A stretch of DNA of 64,000 bases, taken from positions 91,001 through 155,000 of the forward strand of contig NC_090159.1 of assembly GCF_017916325.1 (NCBI RefSeq), given 5' to 3'. Position numbers and translations under genes: made by a program. Source of the DNA: Leishmania martiniquensis (Eukaryota > Euglenozoa > Kinetoplastea > Trypanosomatida > Trypanosomatidae). The notes beneath the pieces were generated by a model that made no database searches, was not told the DNA's origin, and saw only the letters and a program-made list of their open reading frames with translations. Shown piece by piece: positions 21,108 to 30,703 of this stretch; position 1 is the stretch's first letter, and every line of letters begins with the position of its first letter.

Positions 21108-22104
21108 GCGGCATTCATGGCAACATGCCACCCCTGCGTCCTCTCAGTGCGCCCGCCTCTTGACGCTCCTGCCGCCCCTCGGTGATGTCGACGTGCCCCT
21201 CATAAACGCAGTGCCTCCGCATCCCTGTTGCTCTGCGCGCGTGTGGGCGGGGCTGATGAAGAGGAGTGGTTCGTCCATCTCACTCCCATCGTTGTCGAGG
21301 TCTAGAGTTCTGTGATCGAGGGAAAGCCGCGTGTGGTTCCAGGGGTGGGGTGGGGCGTCTCTCTCTGTGCTGCCATCCCTTTGTGCCTGAAAGAGGTGAG
21401 GCCGACTTGAGGCCCCTCGCCGATCGGACGCACACACAGACACACACACTCACAGATAGACACGTATGCATGGAGAGAGAAGAAAACGGAGGGGTAGAAA
21501 TGACCGCTGCGGCATGCCAGTTGAGAGAGAGGCCAATATGGTGCTGTAAAGCGAGTCAGCCCATCGCCTACCAGCTGCTGTTGGTGCACACCCTAACCTA
21601 ACTGCGAACCACCGAGTAAGTGCACGCCCATCACAACTACCACCGGACTGCCAGTCCCCCTCCCCTTTCCCTGCACCCACCTGTCGCTGACGCCGTGCAC
21701 CAGTCCATCGTGTGTGCGGTAAGTGCTTCGTTGCTGTGCAGCACGTTTGTGTGGCCTGCACGCAGGTATGTGAGGCAAGCGCGGCTGCCCTCTCGTCGCG
21801 AGCAGTGGATGGCATCAAGCGCATCGACGCAGCAATGCGGGTGCGCATACGTACCTCCTACCGTCGTGCGTGTGGGCCTACCCTACTGCAGGCCTCTCCT
21901 TTTACTTTCCCCCTTTTCTTCACGTCCTGTGTCTCGGCCGTCATGCCAGCTGACCGCGGCAGCCGTTACCGGTTCGATCAGCCGAAGCACCTGCTGTCGC
22001 TTCCAACGACGAGGACGCTGTATATCAGCCCCCCTTTTACAAACACACGAACAAACAAAAAACGCCGCCGCCTCTCCTCTGTGAGCGCGCGCGCGTGTTA
22101 ATCC
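21108..22104. other. Intergenic spacer, RSM22 to PIG-O
   Basis: No gene seen. Contains a CA/CACA run around 21430-21455 and a pyrimidine tract leading to a probable acceptor for the PIG-O gene. Confidence 0.55.
21893..21949 (+). promoter_or_regulatory. Predicted trans-splice acceptor for PIG-O gene
   Basis: A long T/C tract (about 21893-21935) is followed by AG at 21948-21949, about 155 nt before the ATG at 22105. AGs further downstream are possible alternatives. Confidence 0.4.
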
Positions 22105-25095
22105 ATGGTAATTCTCTCCTCTCCTGCCATGCCCTCTCGGGACACTATGGCGCAACACCAGTGCCTGTCGTGGTGGCCAGCGCTGCTGGTGATGGCGCTC
22201 TACACGAGCAGCGTACTCCTCTTCACCAGTTCGATGCTCTCCACATCCACGGTAATGCGGACTGTTGCGACAGAGCCGTGCCGTGAGACGCTGGTGCCGC
22301 CTGTAGATCAGGTAGTGCTTATCCTCATCGACGCCATGCGGCCTGACTTTGTTCTCTCTGCACTGCGCCCCTTTGCCCGCACCGGGGGGCAGTGCACTGT
22401 GCATGAGGACACACTGGGGCACCAGCGTTTGGACAACATCTACACCGGGCCAACGCTTCACTACATGGAGGACTCCCTGCGCTCCAGCAGGTCGGCGGCC
22501 GTGGCGTTCTTTCTCGTCGCTGACGCCCCAACGACGACGGCACAACGCATCAAGGCCATTGCCACGGGCACGATGCCCGCCTTCCTCGAGGCCGGCTCGA
22601 ACTTCAACAGCGATGCCATCGAGGTGGATAGCATCGTCGGCCAGATGAACGGCAGCGCCGTGCTGCTGGGCGACGACACGTGGGAGAAGCTTTTTCCCAA
22701 CACGTGCGCGCGGCGCCACTGGAAGAAGGCGGTTGGCGTTTTATCTTTCGACGTCGCCGACTTTGACACAAACGACGATGCTGTGCTCGCAGAGTTAGAC
22801 GGCGTGCTGGCGGCGGAGACGCCAGAGGCGGTGTCAAGGGCTGGGGCTTCCTCCAGTGGGGGGTCATATCCAGATGAGGGGCACGCTCGGCTCGTGGTGG
22901 CGCATTTCCTCGGCATAGATCACATCGGCCACCGTGTCAACTCCGATAACTCGTTCATGAGAGGCAAGGTGCTGCAGCTGGACCAGATGCTGCGCAACGT
23001 GAGCCGCAAGCTGCGAGAGCGGCCGACGACCATAAACACGATGCTGCTCGTGCTGGGTGACCATGGCATGACGAACAGCGGTGACCACGGTGGTGACTCG
23101 GCGCAGGAGACAGATACCTTTTTGTTCGCTGAGTACTTTCCGGGAACGGAGGCGGGCGCAGAGCATGCGCATCGTCTCTCCTCCCCTGGGGCGAACTTGG
23201 CAAGGGCGCAGGGACTCATCGACCGGCGCTGGCAAGACGGCGTGGACGCCGAGCTCGACCGACTCCGCAGCTGCCACGCACGTGCTGGGGTGCCGCTCAA
23301 CCGACTTGGCGCGGCTTATCAGGTAGATGTGACATCGACCATCGCGGTACTTTTGGGCCAGCCGATACCGTACTCGAACTTTGGCCGCGTCATTCTGGAG
23401 GTGGTGGCGCTGGCGAACGCCTCTGCTGACATAGACGCCGCAGAACGGTGCAATCTGCGCCAGTTGCAGCGATACTTCAACGAGTCGGGCTTGAAGGTGC
23501 CACGGAACCCTTCATGGACAATACCCGGGGTGTCCGTCACGCGACAGTTGGCTGAGATGAGCTTGTATCTTCGCCGGGCTCGCTCCCACATGAGCCGTCT
23601 CGGCATGTTCCTCGGTTCTACCGGGTTGTTGCTGTGCGCCTTGTCCCTCCTGTGGTCCCCAACCATCCGCGCGCACATTCTTCCAAGCAGCAGTGCCGGC
23701 TGGGTCATGCGCTGGACGGTGCTGACGCTGACGCTTCGACTGTGCTCGGTGTTCTCGAACAGCTTCGTTGTAAACGAAGACTCAGAGGTCCTAGGGCTGC
23801 TGAGCTCACTGCTTGTGCTCTTGCTGGTGCCGCGTGTCGTGGCGTGGCGGGCGCCGAGACGCGCTCTCCGGATGGGCCGATGCCCCGGCAATAGTGCCCA
23901 TCTCCCCACAGCGCAGCGCCCTGCCCCTTCAACACGTCTCTGCGGCACTCGCCGTGTTGGTACCGCTCTTCAGCGCGAAACGCTTTTTCTCGCCCTTCTT
24001 CTTCTCGGGCTGCGCCTCGGCGTGCCGGCGCTCCTGCGCTACCGCGCCCACGTCGTACACACAGTGGACACAGAGAGCGCCGTGGACCGCGCGCTGCTCC
24101 AGCTACCGGCTGGGCTGCAGCTGGAGCGGGCAGGCATCGTTGTTGGCGGTGCCATGTGGTCTGTGCTGTACCCGCATCATGTGCGACGCTTGACTGTGGC
24201 TGCCACGTGCGCGTTCCTCGCACTAGTCTACCACGTTCCTATCGCTCACCACGCCGCGCCGCTCCTCTGCATCCTGGCGCACCCTATAGCGTCGAAATGG
24301 GTGGCGTCACCGTCCGCCTCGCAGCGCCGCACGCATAGTTCCCAAAGGCTGCTCTCCGCCTCCCCTGGCCACGGAGCCTATGCGTACCTCGTTACTGTGC
24401 TCTGGCTGAGCTCCTTGTGCAACGAGCGTGTGGCGGTGGCGATCGTGGTGGCGCTCTACGGCACCGTCCTCCCGACATTATGCCTCCTGCTTCGAGTCGA
24501 GCCGGTGCTCACACAGGCTGTTGTGCTGCACCTCGCCGCTTTCACCGCCTTCTTCGCCGAGGGCCACCAGTGTGTGCTCAACACAATCGACTGGAGCTCG
24601 TCGTTTGTGGGGATGCCCTGCTACAACATGTACGCCGGTGGCGTACTGGTTCTATGTCGCACCTTTCACGCTTTCCTGCTCGTGCCGTGGGCGCTACGCG
24701 TGTGCACCGGAGTGAATGCGGGCCCAGCGCACGCGAGCCTCGGCGACGCAGCCGCCATGGTGCGAAAGCACGACAACTCTATGGATGGGGCGTCGGGTGA
24801 GGGGGCGAGCGAAAGAAGAACCTCAGCATCTGCAGTGGCAGTTGTGCCGCCTGGGCCGCGAGTGGTCGCCTCCGCTACCGTCACCGGGATATTGTATGCG
24901 TACATCTTACTCACGCAGTCCGTTATCTCCTGTTTCAACGGGTACATCCAGAAGACGCACCTCATGCTCTTTCCCATATTCTGTCCAAAGCTGCTCTTCG
25001 ACAGTATCATCGCTCTCCTGACGTGTGGCGTAACATTGTTGGTATTTTTTTTCCCTACTGATCGTTGCCGCGCGTTGCAGATCAACTCGCTTTGA
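22105..25095 (+). CDS. GPI13: GPI ethanolamine phosphate transferase 3 (PIG-O/GPI13), 996 aa
   Basis: Transfers phosphoethanolamine from phosphatidylethanolamine to the third mannose of GPI precursors in the ER lumen, which is the bridge to protein. An N-terminal membrane anchor (about residues 26-46) precedes an alkaline-phosphatase-fold domain. Metal and nucleophile residues are visible: D76 (LILIDAMRPDF), T156 (GTMPAF), D272/H276 (GIDHIGHR) and D319/H320 in GDHGMTNSGDHGGDS. The doubled GDHG with GDS is typical of the PIG-O branch rather than PIG-N or PIG-G. From about residue 505 there are many hydrophobic spans with Leu/Val-rich runs, as expected of the multi-pass C-terminus. A luminal or cytosolic Ser/Gly-rich loop lies near 880-910. 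The start is the first ATG after the spacer. Length is close to the human enzyme. Confidence 0.92.
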   Translation: MVILSSPAMPSRDTMAQHQCLSWWPALLVMALYTSSVLLFTSSMLSTSTVMRTVATEPCRETLVPPVDQVVLILIDAMRPDFVLSALRPFARTGGQCTVHEDTLGHQRLDNIYTGPTLHYMEDSLRSSRSAAVAFFLVADAPTTTAQRIKAIATGTMPAFLEAGSNFNSDAIEVDSIVGQMNGSAVLLGDDTWEKLFPNTCARRHWKKAVGVLSFDVADFDTNDDAVLAELDGVLAAETPEAVSRAGASSSGGSYPDEGHARLVVAHFLGIDHIGHRVNSDNSFMRGKVLQLDQMLRNVSRKLRERPTTINTMLLVLGDHGMTNSGDHGGDSAQETDTFLFAEYFPGTEAGAEHAHRLSSPGANLARAQGLIDRRWQDGVDAELDRLRSCHARAGVPLNRLGAAYQVDVTSTIAVLLGQPIPYSNFGRVILEVVALANASADIDAAERCNLRQLQRYFNESGLKVPRNPSWTIPGVSVTRQLAEMSLYLRRARSHMSRLGMFLGSTGLLLCALSLLWSPTIRAHILPSSSAGWVMRWTVLTLTLRLCSVFSNSFVVNEDSEVLGLLSSLLVLLLVPRVVAWRAPRRALRMGRCPGNSAHLPTAQRPAPSTRLCGTRRVGTALQRETLFLALLLLGLRLGVPALLRYRAHVVHTVDTESAVDRALLQLPAGLQLERAGIVVGGAMWSVLYPHHVRRLTVAATCAFLALVYHVPIAHHAAPLLCILAHPIASKWVASPSASQRRTHSSQRLLSASPGHGAYAYLVTVLWLSSLCNERVAVAIVVALYGTVLPTLCLLLRVEPVLTQAVVLHLAAFTAFFAEGHQCVLNTIDWSSSFVGMPCYNMYAGGVLVLCRTFHAFLLVPWALRVCTGVNAGPAHASLGDAAAMVRKHDNSMDGASGEGASERRTSASAVAVVPPGPRVVASATVTGILYAYILLTQSVISCFNGYIQKTHLMLFPIFCPKLLFDSIIALLTCGVTLLVFFFPTDRCRALQINSL

Positions 25096-25304
25096 AAGAG
25101 AAGAGTGGCTGTGCAAGAAGGGGAAGGAGGAGAGGTGACGCGTGCGCCGCGGAGAGGGTGGTGAGACATCCACACATGCCCGCTGACCTTCCATCGCAGC
25201 GCACCTTCATCCTCTCTTTCTTTGAGGTCTTGCATCGCCCAGACCTCAAGTGCGGCCGTGGCGTGTGAAGCTGTGCCGGACTGACAACAGTGCGTGCCAA
25301 TCCC

Positions 25305-25368
25305 GCGAACCACAGCGATGAGCGCGATGCTCCTCTGCGGGTGAGCTCTGCTCATCGCTGTGGTTCGC
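25305..25368. repeat. Perfect 19-bp inverted repeat (hairpin)
   Basis: Arms 25305-25323 (GCGAACCACAGCGATGAGC) and 25350-25368 are exact reverse complements around a 26-nt loop, 210 nt after the PIG-O stop. The 3' arm overlaps the first five bases of the 308-bp repeat that starts at 25364. Confidence 0.85.
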
Positions 25369-25671
25369 CTGCCTCTAATAGTGGCGTTCGCCTCGGTGCG
25401 TGGCATCGTGAGGAGGGGTGCACCCCGAGTCCCCACGCTCTCTTCTGCGCGGACGCCACGCAGCCCGCCTGCCGGCCCTCCGGTACGATTCGCAGACCCT
25501 TTGCTATGGGTGGGCAGCGCTGGGCGGATGCTGTGTGCCACAGAGACGTGCGGCGGTGAGCGGGTGTGCATACGCGCACGCCGCGACTCGTGTCGACGAA
25601 TGGACGCACTTGGCTCGTGCGCCGGCTGCTTCCGTTGCAGCTGCTATGCCGAAGCGGTGCTAAGCGGTGCC
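25364..25671. repeat. 308-bp direct repeat, copy 1
   Basis: I see no difference from 33210-33517 (offset 7,846 bp), in the same orientation. No credible coding; translations of all frames match between copies simply because the DNA is identical. Flanks diverge at once at both ends. Possibly part of a retroposon or a product of segmental duplication. Confidence 0.85.
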
Positions 25672-26328
25672 CGGCGGTCGGGTGTGAATCGGGGCGTGTA
25701 GGGACACTTTAGGAGCGCTTGCCTATGGACAAGAGGAGACGGTCAAGCGCTTGTGTTTCCCGGAACTGCTCTCTTACAGGCCTCTGAACTCTCTTCCCGG
25801 TCGCACGCCGTGCGCGGTATACCTTTGGGAGTCTGTCGAATGGAGAGCGGAGAGGGACGTAGATGAGGAGGCGGTGATGTTCTGTGAGCGTAGGCGTATG
25901 TTCGCTTGCCCCTCCCCCTTCTGCTCGCTGTCTTCACAGACTATTCTTTCTCGGTTGGCTTGGTCACGTGTGAAATAGCAGTGGCGAAGACAAAGAGAAG
26001 TGACTGCGGTGCGCCTACGAAGGCGCACGTGCGCGGGCGGCCCGAGCCTCTTCCTCCTCCTCCCGCACGCGTTGGCGTTTCTCCTCAAGCTCAGCTCTCA
26101 AGCAAGCTCGAGCGCCCTCCGCACGACTGGTGCACACGCGCATTCTACGAGGGGGGCCCTCACAGCCCGCATATGAATTGTTTCCACACCCTCGGCACCC
26201 ACTCGTCACCCTCTTTTGTTTCTTTGGCCCCCGCCCGCAGCGTCTCGGTCTCGCTTGCTGCTGCCGCCGCCACGACCAGCTGTGGGCACCCCCCGCCGTG
26301 GCCGGTGCCAACGACTTCCGCTAATGCA

Positions 26329-26374
26329 TTTCTTTTGTTGTTTTGGTCTCGTCATTTGGCTTTTCGCTTCACAG
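26329..26374 (+). promoter_or_regulatory. Predicted trans-splice acceptor for 260-aa membrane protein gene
   Basis: A T-rich tract at 26329-26370, broken by occasional purines, is followed by AG at 26373-26374, 79 nt before the ATG at 26453. Confidence 0.55.
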
Positions 26375-26452
26375 ACAGACAGACACACAGACGTGTCGAC
26401 TTGGAGAGAGAAAAAGGGAGTGCGTTGACGCACGCAGAGGTCAAAAAAAAAG

Positions 26453-27235
26453 ATGGAGGCATACATGCACGCACTGCGGCTGCGCTTGCGCGATGCGGCG
26501 CACTCGTGTTGGACGGCAACCTTCCCGTCGGATCGGCCGTCTGGTGCCTATTCGATGTTCACGTGCTTAGTCAACGGTGGCCTCTTAGTCTGGAGCTGTG
26601 CGGTGGTGTTCTCGCACACCTGTGAGACAGTGGTGGGGCGGTGGGTGTACGCTGGCATGGCACACTGCTTCATCAATATGAGTTTCTGTGTCATGGTGAT
26701 GATGCTGATAAGACGGCAGATCGCTGCCGGCATTTCAGAGGAGACGTCACAGTGGCGCTTCTGCTGCTCCAACCACCTCATCATAGCTTACGTAGTGTAC
26801 CTAGTGTGGGTGGTTGTGTGGATGATCACGGTCGGCCAGATTTCTGCTCGCCACCCCCGCACCGTTTGTGTTTCGCACCTGAATGTGCAAGTGGCCTTCT
26901 TCGCGCTCTACCTACTTATTGGCGTTGTTCTCTTCTATAGCACATTCATCACGGAACTGTGCCGCCGACCGCGGTGGCGGCACTTCGCAGCGATGCGCTA
27001 CAACTACCACCGCACACAAGCTCTGCACAACAGTCACTGGAACGACGTGAATGCCACGGCCGGTGAGGACGGGGAGCCTGTGGAACTGGTCAGGATAGGG
27101 GTGCCACGTCTTGGCGCCACAGAGCACACGACCACAATGGACTACGCAAGTGTCATGGATGACTCTGTGACGGCGACCGCTGAGGATCGCGATAGCCATT
27201 GCCGGGCTTTCTGCGCCCGCCGGCGAGCAGAGTGA
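26453..27235 (+). CDS. Four-TM hypothetical membrane protein, 260 aa
   Basis: I do not recognise the family. The ATG at 26453 follows an A8 run and a good splice acceptor. Hydrophobic spans are at about residues 36-56, 66-88, 108-130 and 146-168; the first two and last two pairs are joined by short loops. Cys residues cluster at membrane edges (for example RFCCSN before TM3). After TM4 comes a basic stretch (ELCRRPRWRH) and an acidic, Thr/Ser-rich tail of about 85 residues, likely cytosolic, ending in CRAFCARRRAE with two Cys near the C-terminus that could be acylated. The topology resembles tetra-spanning adaptor proteins, but no signature motif allows naming. Confidence 0.75.
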   Translation: MEAYMHALRLRLRDAAHSCWTATFPSDRPSGAYSMFTCLVNGGLLVWSCAVVFSHTCETVVGRWVYAGMAHCFINMSFCVMVMMLIRRQIAAGISEETSQWRFCCSNHLIIAYVVYLVWVVVWMITVGQISARHPRTVCVSHLNVQVAFFALYLLIGVVLFYSTFITELCRRPRWRHFAAMRYNYHRTQALHNSHWNDVNATAGEDGEPVELVRIGVPRLGATEHTTTMDYASVMDDSVTATAEDRDSHCRAFCARRRAE

Positions 27236-28797
27236 TGGTACGGCGTATCCGCGCAAGTATGAAGAAATGTCTTTACCGCTAGCGTGGCGCCGTCGGGGTG
27301 CTTCTGCCGCATAATTTGTGTGTGTGAATGCATCTGTGATGGTCCCCCCCCCTTCTGCTTCTCTCCCTCTGTTCCGTACCCCCGCCTCTCCGGCCGTTGT
27401 CGCGTTCATCAGCTTCGGCGCACGCCACGAATTCGTGACAAATGACCGCGCCGTCTGCGCCACAAGAGGGGCGGAGGAGAGCGTCACCCGCGCTACTCCT
27501 CACATCTGAGCCAGTCCACGAGGCGCTCACCCCTCGACCTCATCCTCCGTCTCCTGCCATTGCTGCGGTTATCCCCCTTTCAGCCCTCGGAGTGCGAGGC
27601 CATTTTAGCGCGTGCCAGTGGCCAAGTACAACATGCGGGGAGGAACTGAGACGATGCCGCCTGACAAGCTTCTCGGCCATGGGGTGGGGATCGTAACACT
27701 TCTCACCTGCCCTGCTGCCTGCCCGGGTGTACTTAACTCCTCCACCCGTTCTCGACTGGTGCATCAGGATCCACTCACCTATACACTGCATGCTGCCACC
27801 ATCACGTGCCTCCTTCACGTCCTCTTCGTCTGCTGACTTTGCCCCCCCGCCTCCACCCTTCCCCGGCTCCTCCCTCGCATCGCCACCCCCCTTCCCCCCC
27901 CCACACACACACAGGCACATACACGCACGCACACGCCGTCACCCCGCAAGCTGCTGCTGCCCTTGTGGCAAGATATACGCACCTGCCCGCCGGCGCGTAC
28001 TCATACCCACGTGTATGGACACAACTTGGCTTCTTTCGGAGTGCGCACAGGCGTCTCACGGCTCCGCTCCTGACGGCACGTTGTCAACAAGTCACCCTCC
28101 CAGTGTCGTCGGGCCTCTTCCACAGAGTGCCATCGTGGGGAGACGGCATTCCATGCATGGCCATCACCGCTCTCTCTCTCCCTCTCCTGCTGGCAGACAC
28201 CTTGCCTTCTCCGTCGTACTTGGATCCTGTCTGTGCAGCGTACTCTTTCTCTGCCGCATATCCACCAGCGCTCACCCGACCCTTTTTCTCTCCGCATGTG
28301 TGTCTCAGTCGCTTGCACCCCAATGCTTCTGCAACTTGTGCTCCTGCGACGTGATCTCTGCTGCGGGCGCGCACCTGTGCAGGTGAAGTAGAGCGGCCCT
28401 CTCCTTTAGTTTCCTACGACCCAGCCAGCAGATGTCTCAACCCGTCGCCACCGCCGGGTGCTGCGTGTGGCAACCTTTGCTTTTACTGTCCACCCAGGCA
28501 TCCGTGTACACGTTCCGCCTGAAGCGGCGGGTCTGCCAAGGAGATGGCAACCACGACGCGAGGCCATTTGACGGTGGCAGCACCCGTTGGGTAAGGCTTT
28601 CTATCCGCCTCGGTCCCGCCATCTGGTCAGGCTCGCTTCTTCTGCACCTCAGCCTTGCAGTGCGCCGCGCTCCCGCTGTCGCCGCCGTCCCCAGCGTCGG
28701 GATTTCGGCATAGATCAGCGCTGAGCGACCAGGTGCCTCTCAGCTGGATCGCGCACGGTCGCCATAGTGAAGCGCGCCTGGTTGATCGGGCACCGTA

Positions 28798-28843
28798 TCT
28801 GGCGTTCGATAAAGAAAAAAGGTTGCGGTGCTTTATCGCCAGA
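28798..28843. repeat. Bulged hairpin
   Basis: TCTGGCG-TTC-GATAAAG (28798-28814) pairs with CTTTATCGCCAGA (28831-28843): 13 base pairs with one 3-nt bulge and a 16-nt A/G-rich loop. Function unknown. Confidence 0.55.
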
Positions 28844-29312
28844 AGGCGCTTGTTGGTGCTAGGACCATCGACTACAGCTTCCTCGCCCCGACCCGGTTGC
28901 GCTGAGTGTGCAGCAGGGGAGCTCCGCCTAGAACCGCTGCGAAGGCAGCGCAGACAGCCGAGATACCGTGAAGCGCGCGCAACTGCTGTTGCTGCCTTGC
29001 TGTCCACCAGCGCCACCCGCGGGTCTCGGCACGGGGCCCACAGCGGCGTAATATGGCGTATGGCGGCATACCGTGGGCACACACACCCTGGCGCCTGCAG
29101 ATGGCGGGCCGCCTGTCTTGTTTCCTTTCGCCATGTGAACAGCCGGCCAGTCGTTGTGCCCGGCACGCCACGCGAGATGCGCGGTCCGTTCGGTGCTCAC
29201 GGCACACGTCGCCTCCCGCTCTGACCCTGCACGCAACGATGTGGCCACGCTATTTCCTGTGTCCCATGTGGACGACCGGCGATGAGCTCTCTATGCGCTG
29301 GCGCATGTGTAG

Positions 29313-29551
29313 GCCCGGGCGAGGGCGGTGCGCACGCGCTGCCAAGCACAGCCGGCGTGGCGTATCACGTCCGGGAGCGTCATCGAGAGGCCGGCAGACT
29401 CCAGTGCGGGCTCCGCCGGCACACGACACCACGGGGTGCAGCGGCTTGAGGTGGCTGTGCAAGAGGCGTGGCGTAGGGGCAGGGGGCGGGGCTCGCCCTG
29501 GGCCACCCGCATGTACCCGCAACGCAGCAGCGGAGGCTGGAGGGAACTGCT
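29313..29551. repeat. Repeat family 2, internally deleted copy (239 bp)
   Basis: Matches 10363-10772 at both ends with scattered substitutions but lacks about 171 bp in the middle. The junction is CGAGAGGCCGGCAGACTCC, where the long copy has CGAGAGGTCGG and, further on, CCGGCAGACACC. Ends in a run of T at about 29551-29559. Confidence 0.65.
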
Positions 29552-30605
29552 TTTTTTTGACTTTGGGTATAACGTGGTCTATTGTCTGTGCATTGGGCCG
29601 GAGCCGCGAGTTTGCTCATGAGGACGGCCTCTCGTCCCAGTAGTGGTCCCTTGGCCTCAGTATGCGGCGCTTTCATGGCGGCTGCGCATGGTTGCTGTCT
29701 TTTCAGAGACTCCTCCACTTCTGCTGTCTTACTTTCTCCCCTCTCTCTCTTTCACCTTTGCTCTTGCTCTCGCTACGTCTTTGTCTCCTGTGGCGTTGCT
29801 GCACCCGCACCAATCCCCAGACCAGGAAGCGTCATCACACAGGTCTATCTGTCCCATCCCCGTCAGCGATCGCCGCGCCGCACTGCTCACACGCCCAAAA
29901 AGAGAAGCCTTCTTCTGTTATTCTGTCGCTGCTTTTTTTTTGTGTGTGTGCGCATGTGTCTGCCTTCGCTTAAATTGTATTGCTTATCGGCATTTCTTTC
30001 TTGCGTGTAGGCTGCAGACGTTTTTTTTGATGGGCTTCGGCCTAAAGGGAGACAGTGTTCGTGTCACCTGGCGAGGTTGTGTGTAGGTGCCTGTGTGTGT
30101 GTGGTGAGTTTCCGTGCGCATCTTCCCCTTTCATTCTCCCGTGTGGGGACGGCGTGTTGGAAAGCGGTTCGCGTCGTGCCGCTTCCGTTGCGTCCCATCC
30201 ACGCGCGAGGGTGCTGGGCTGCCGCGGGTGTTGTGCCCCACCCCTTCCTCTCCTCTTTCCCTTACCGGTAACACCGCGTTTCTTTTTTTCCCCTTTCCTG
30301 TTAGTTCATCGCGTTGCTTTCTTTTTCTCTCCCTTGAGTATGTGCGTGCGCTGTGGAGAGCCGACAGCACACGTATTGTTCATGAGTATAGATGTTGGAT
30401 CGCCGCTTCCGTATTGCCAGCGCGTCAGGCGGCCTGCATCTAACCCCTGCTCTATCGCTCGCTCTCCCCTCTCTCTTGGTCTATCCACTACCGACGGCTG
30501 CGCTTCAGGCAAAGGTGTGGATACGCCCGCTTCTTGTTTCTCTGTTTCCTATCGGTGACTGCAACGTCTCCGCGCTCGCAGCGTACGCCAGGCGTTCTTC
30601 GTGAC

Positions 30606-30662
30606 ACCTCGCATCTTCCCTTCCCCTCCCCCCTCCCCTTCACGTGCACCCCACTTTTACAG
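30606..30662 (+). promoter_or_regulatory. Predicted trans-splice acceptor for transporter 1
   Basis: A dense C/T tract (about 30606-30660) ends ACTTTTAC and is followed by AG at 30661-30662, 41 nt before the ATG at 30704. Confidence 0.65.
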
Positions 30663-30703
30663 GATAAGAGGTACCTCGAGTGTTGTGCACTGCCTGTGAC
30701 GCA

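Larger units (their letters stand above)
25096..26452. other. Intergenic spacer with hairpin and 308-bp repeat
   Basis: No supported gene. Holds a 19-bp perfect inverted repeat, the first copy of a 308-bp direct repeat, and the splice signals of the next gene. Confidence 0.6.
27236..30703. other. Intergenic spacer, 3.5 kb, with repeat family 2
   Basis: No supported gene. Contains a C-rich then (CA)n stretch (27841-27935), a bulged hairpin (28798-28843), repeat family 2 (29313-29551) with a T-run at its end, and several pyrimidine tracts. Open frames are low-complexity or repeat shadows. Confidence 0.55.

Noticed and set aside
21960..21990. GGTTCGATC resembling a tRNA B box
   Set aside because: No matching A box or cloverleaf could be formed around it.
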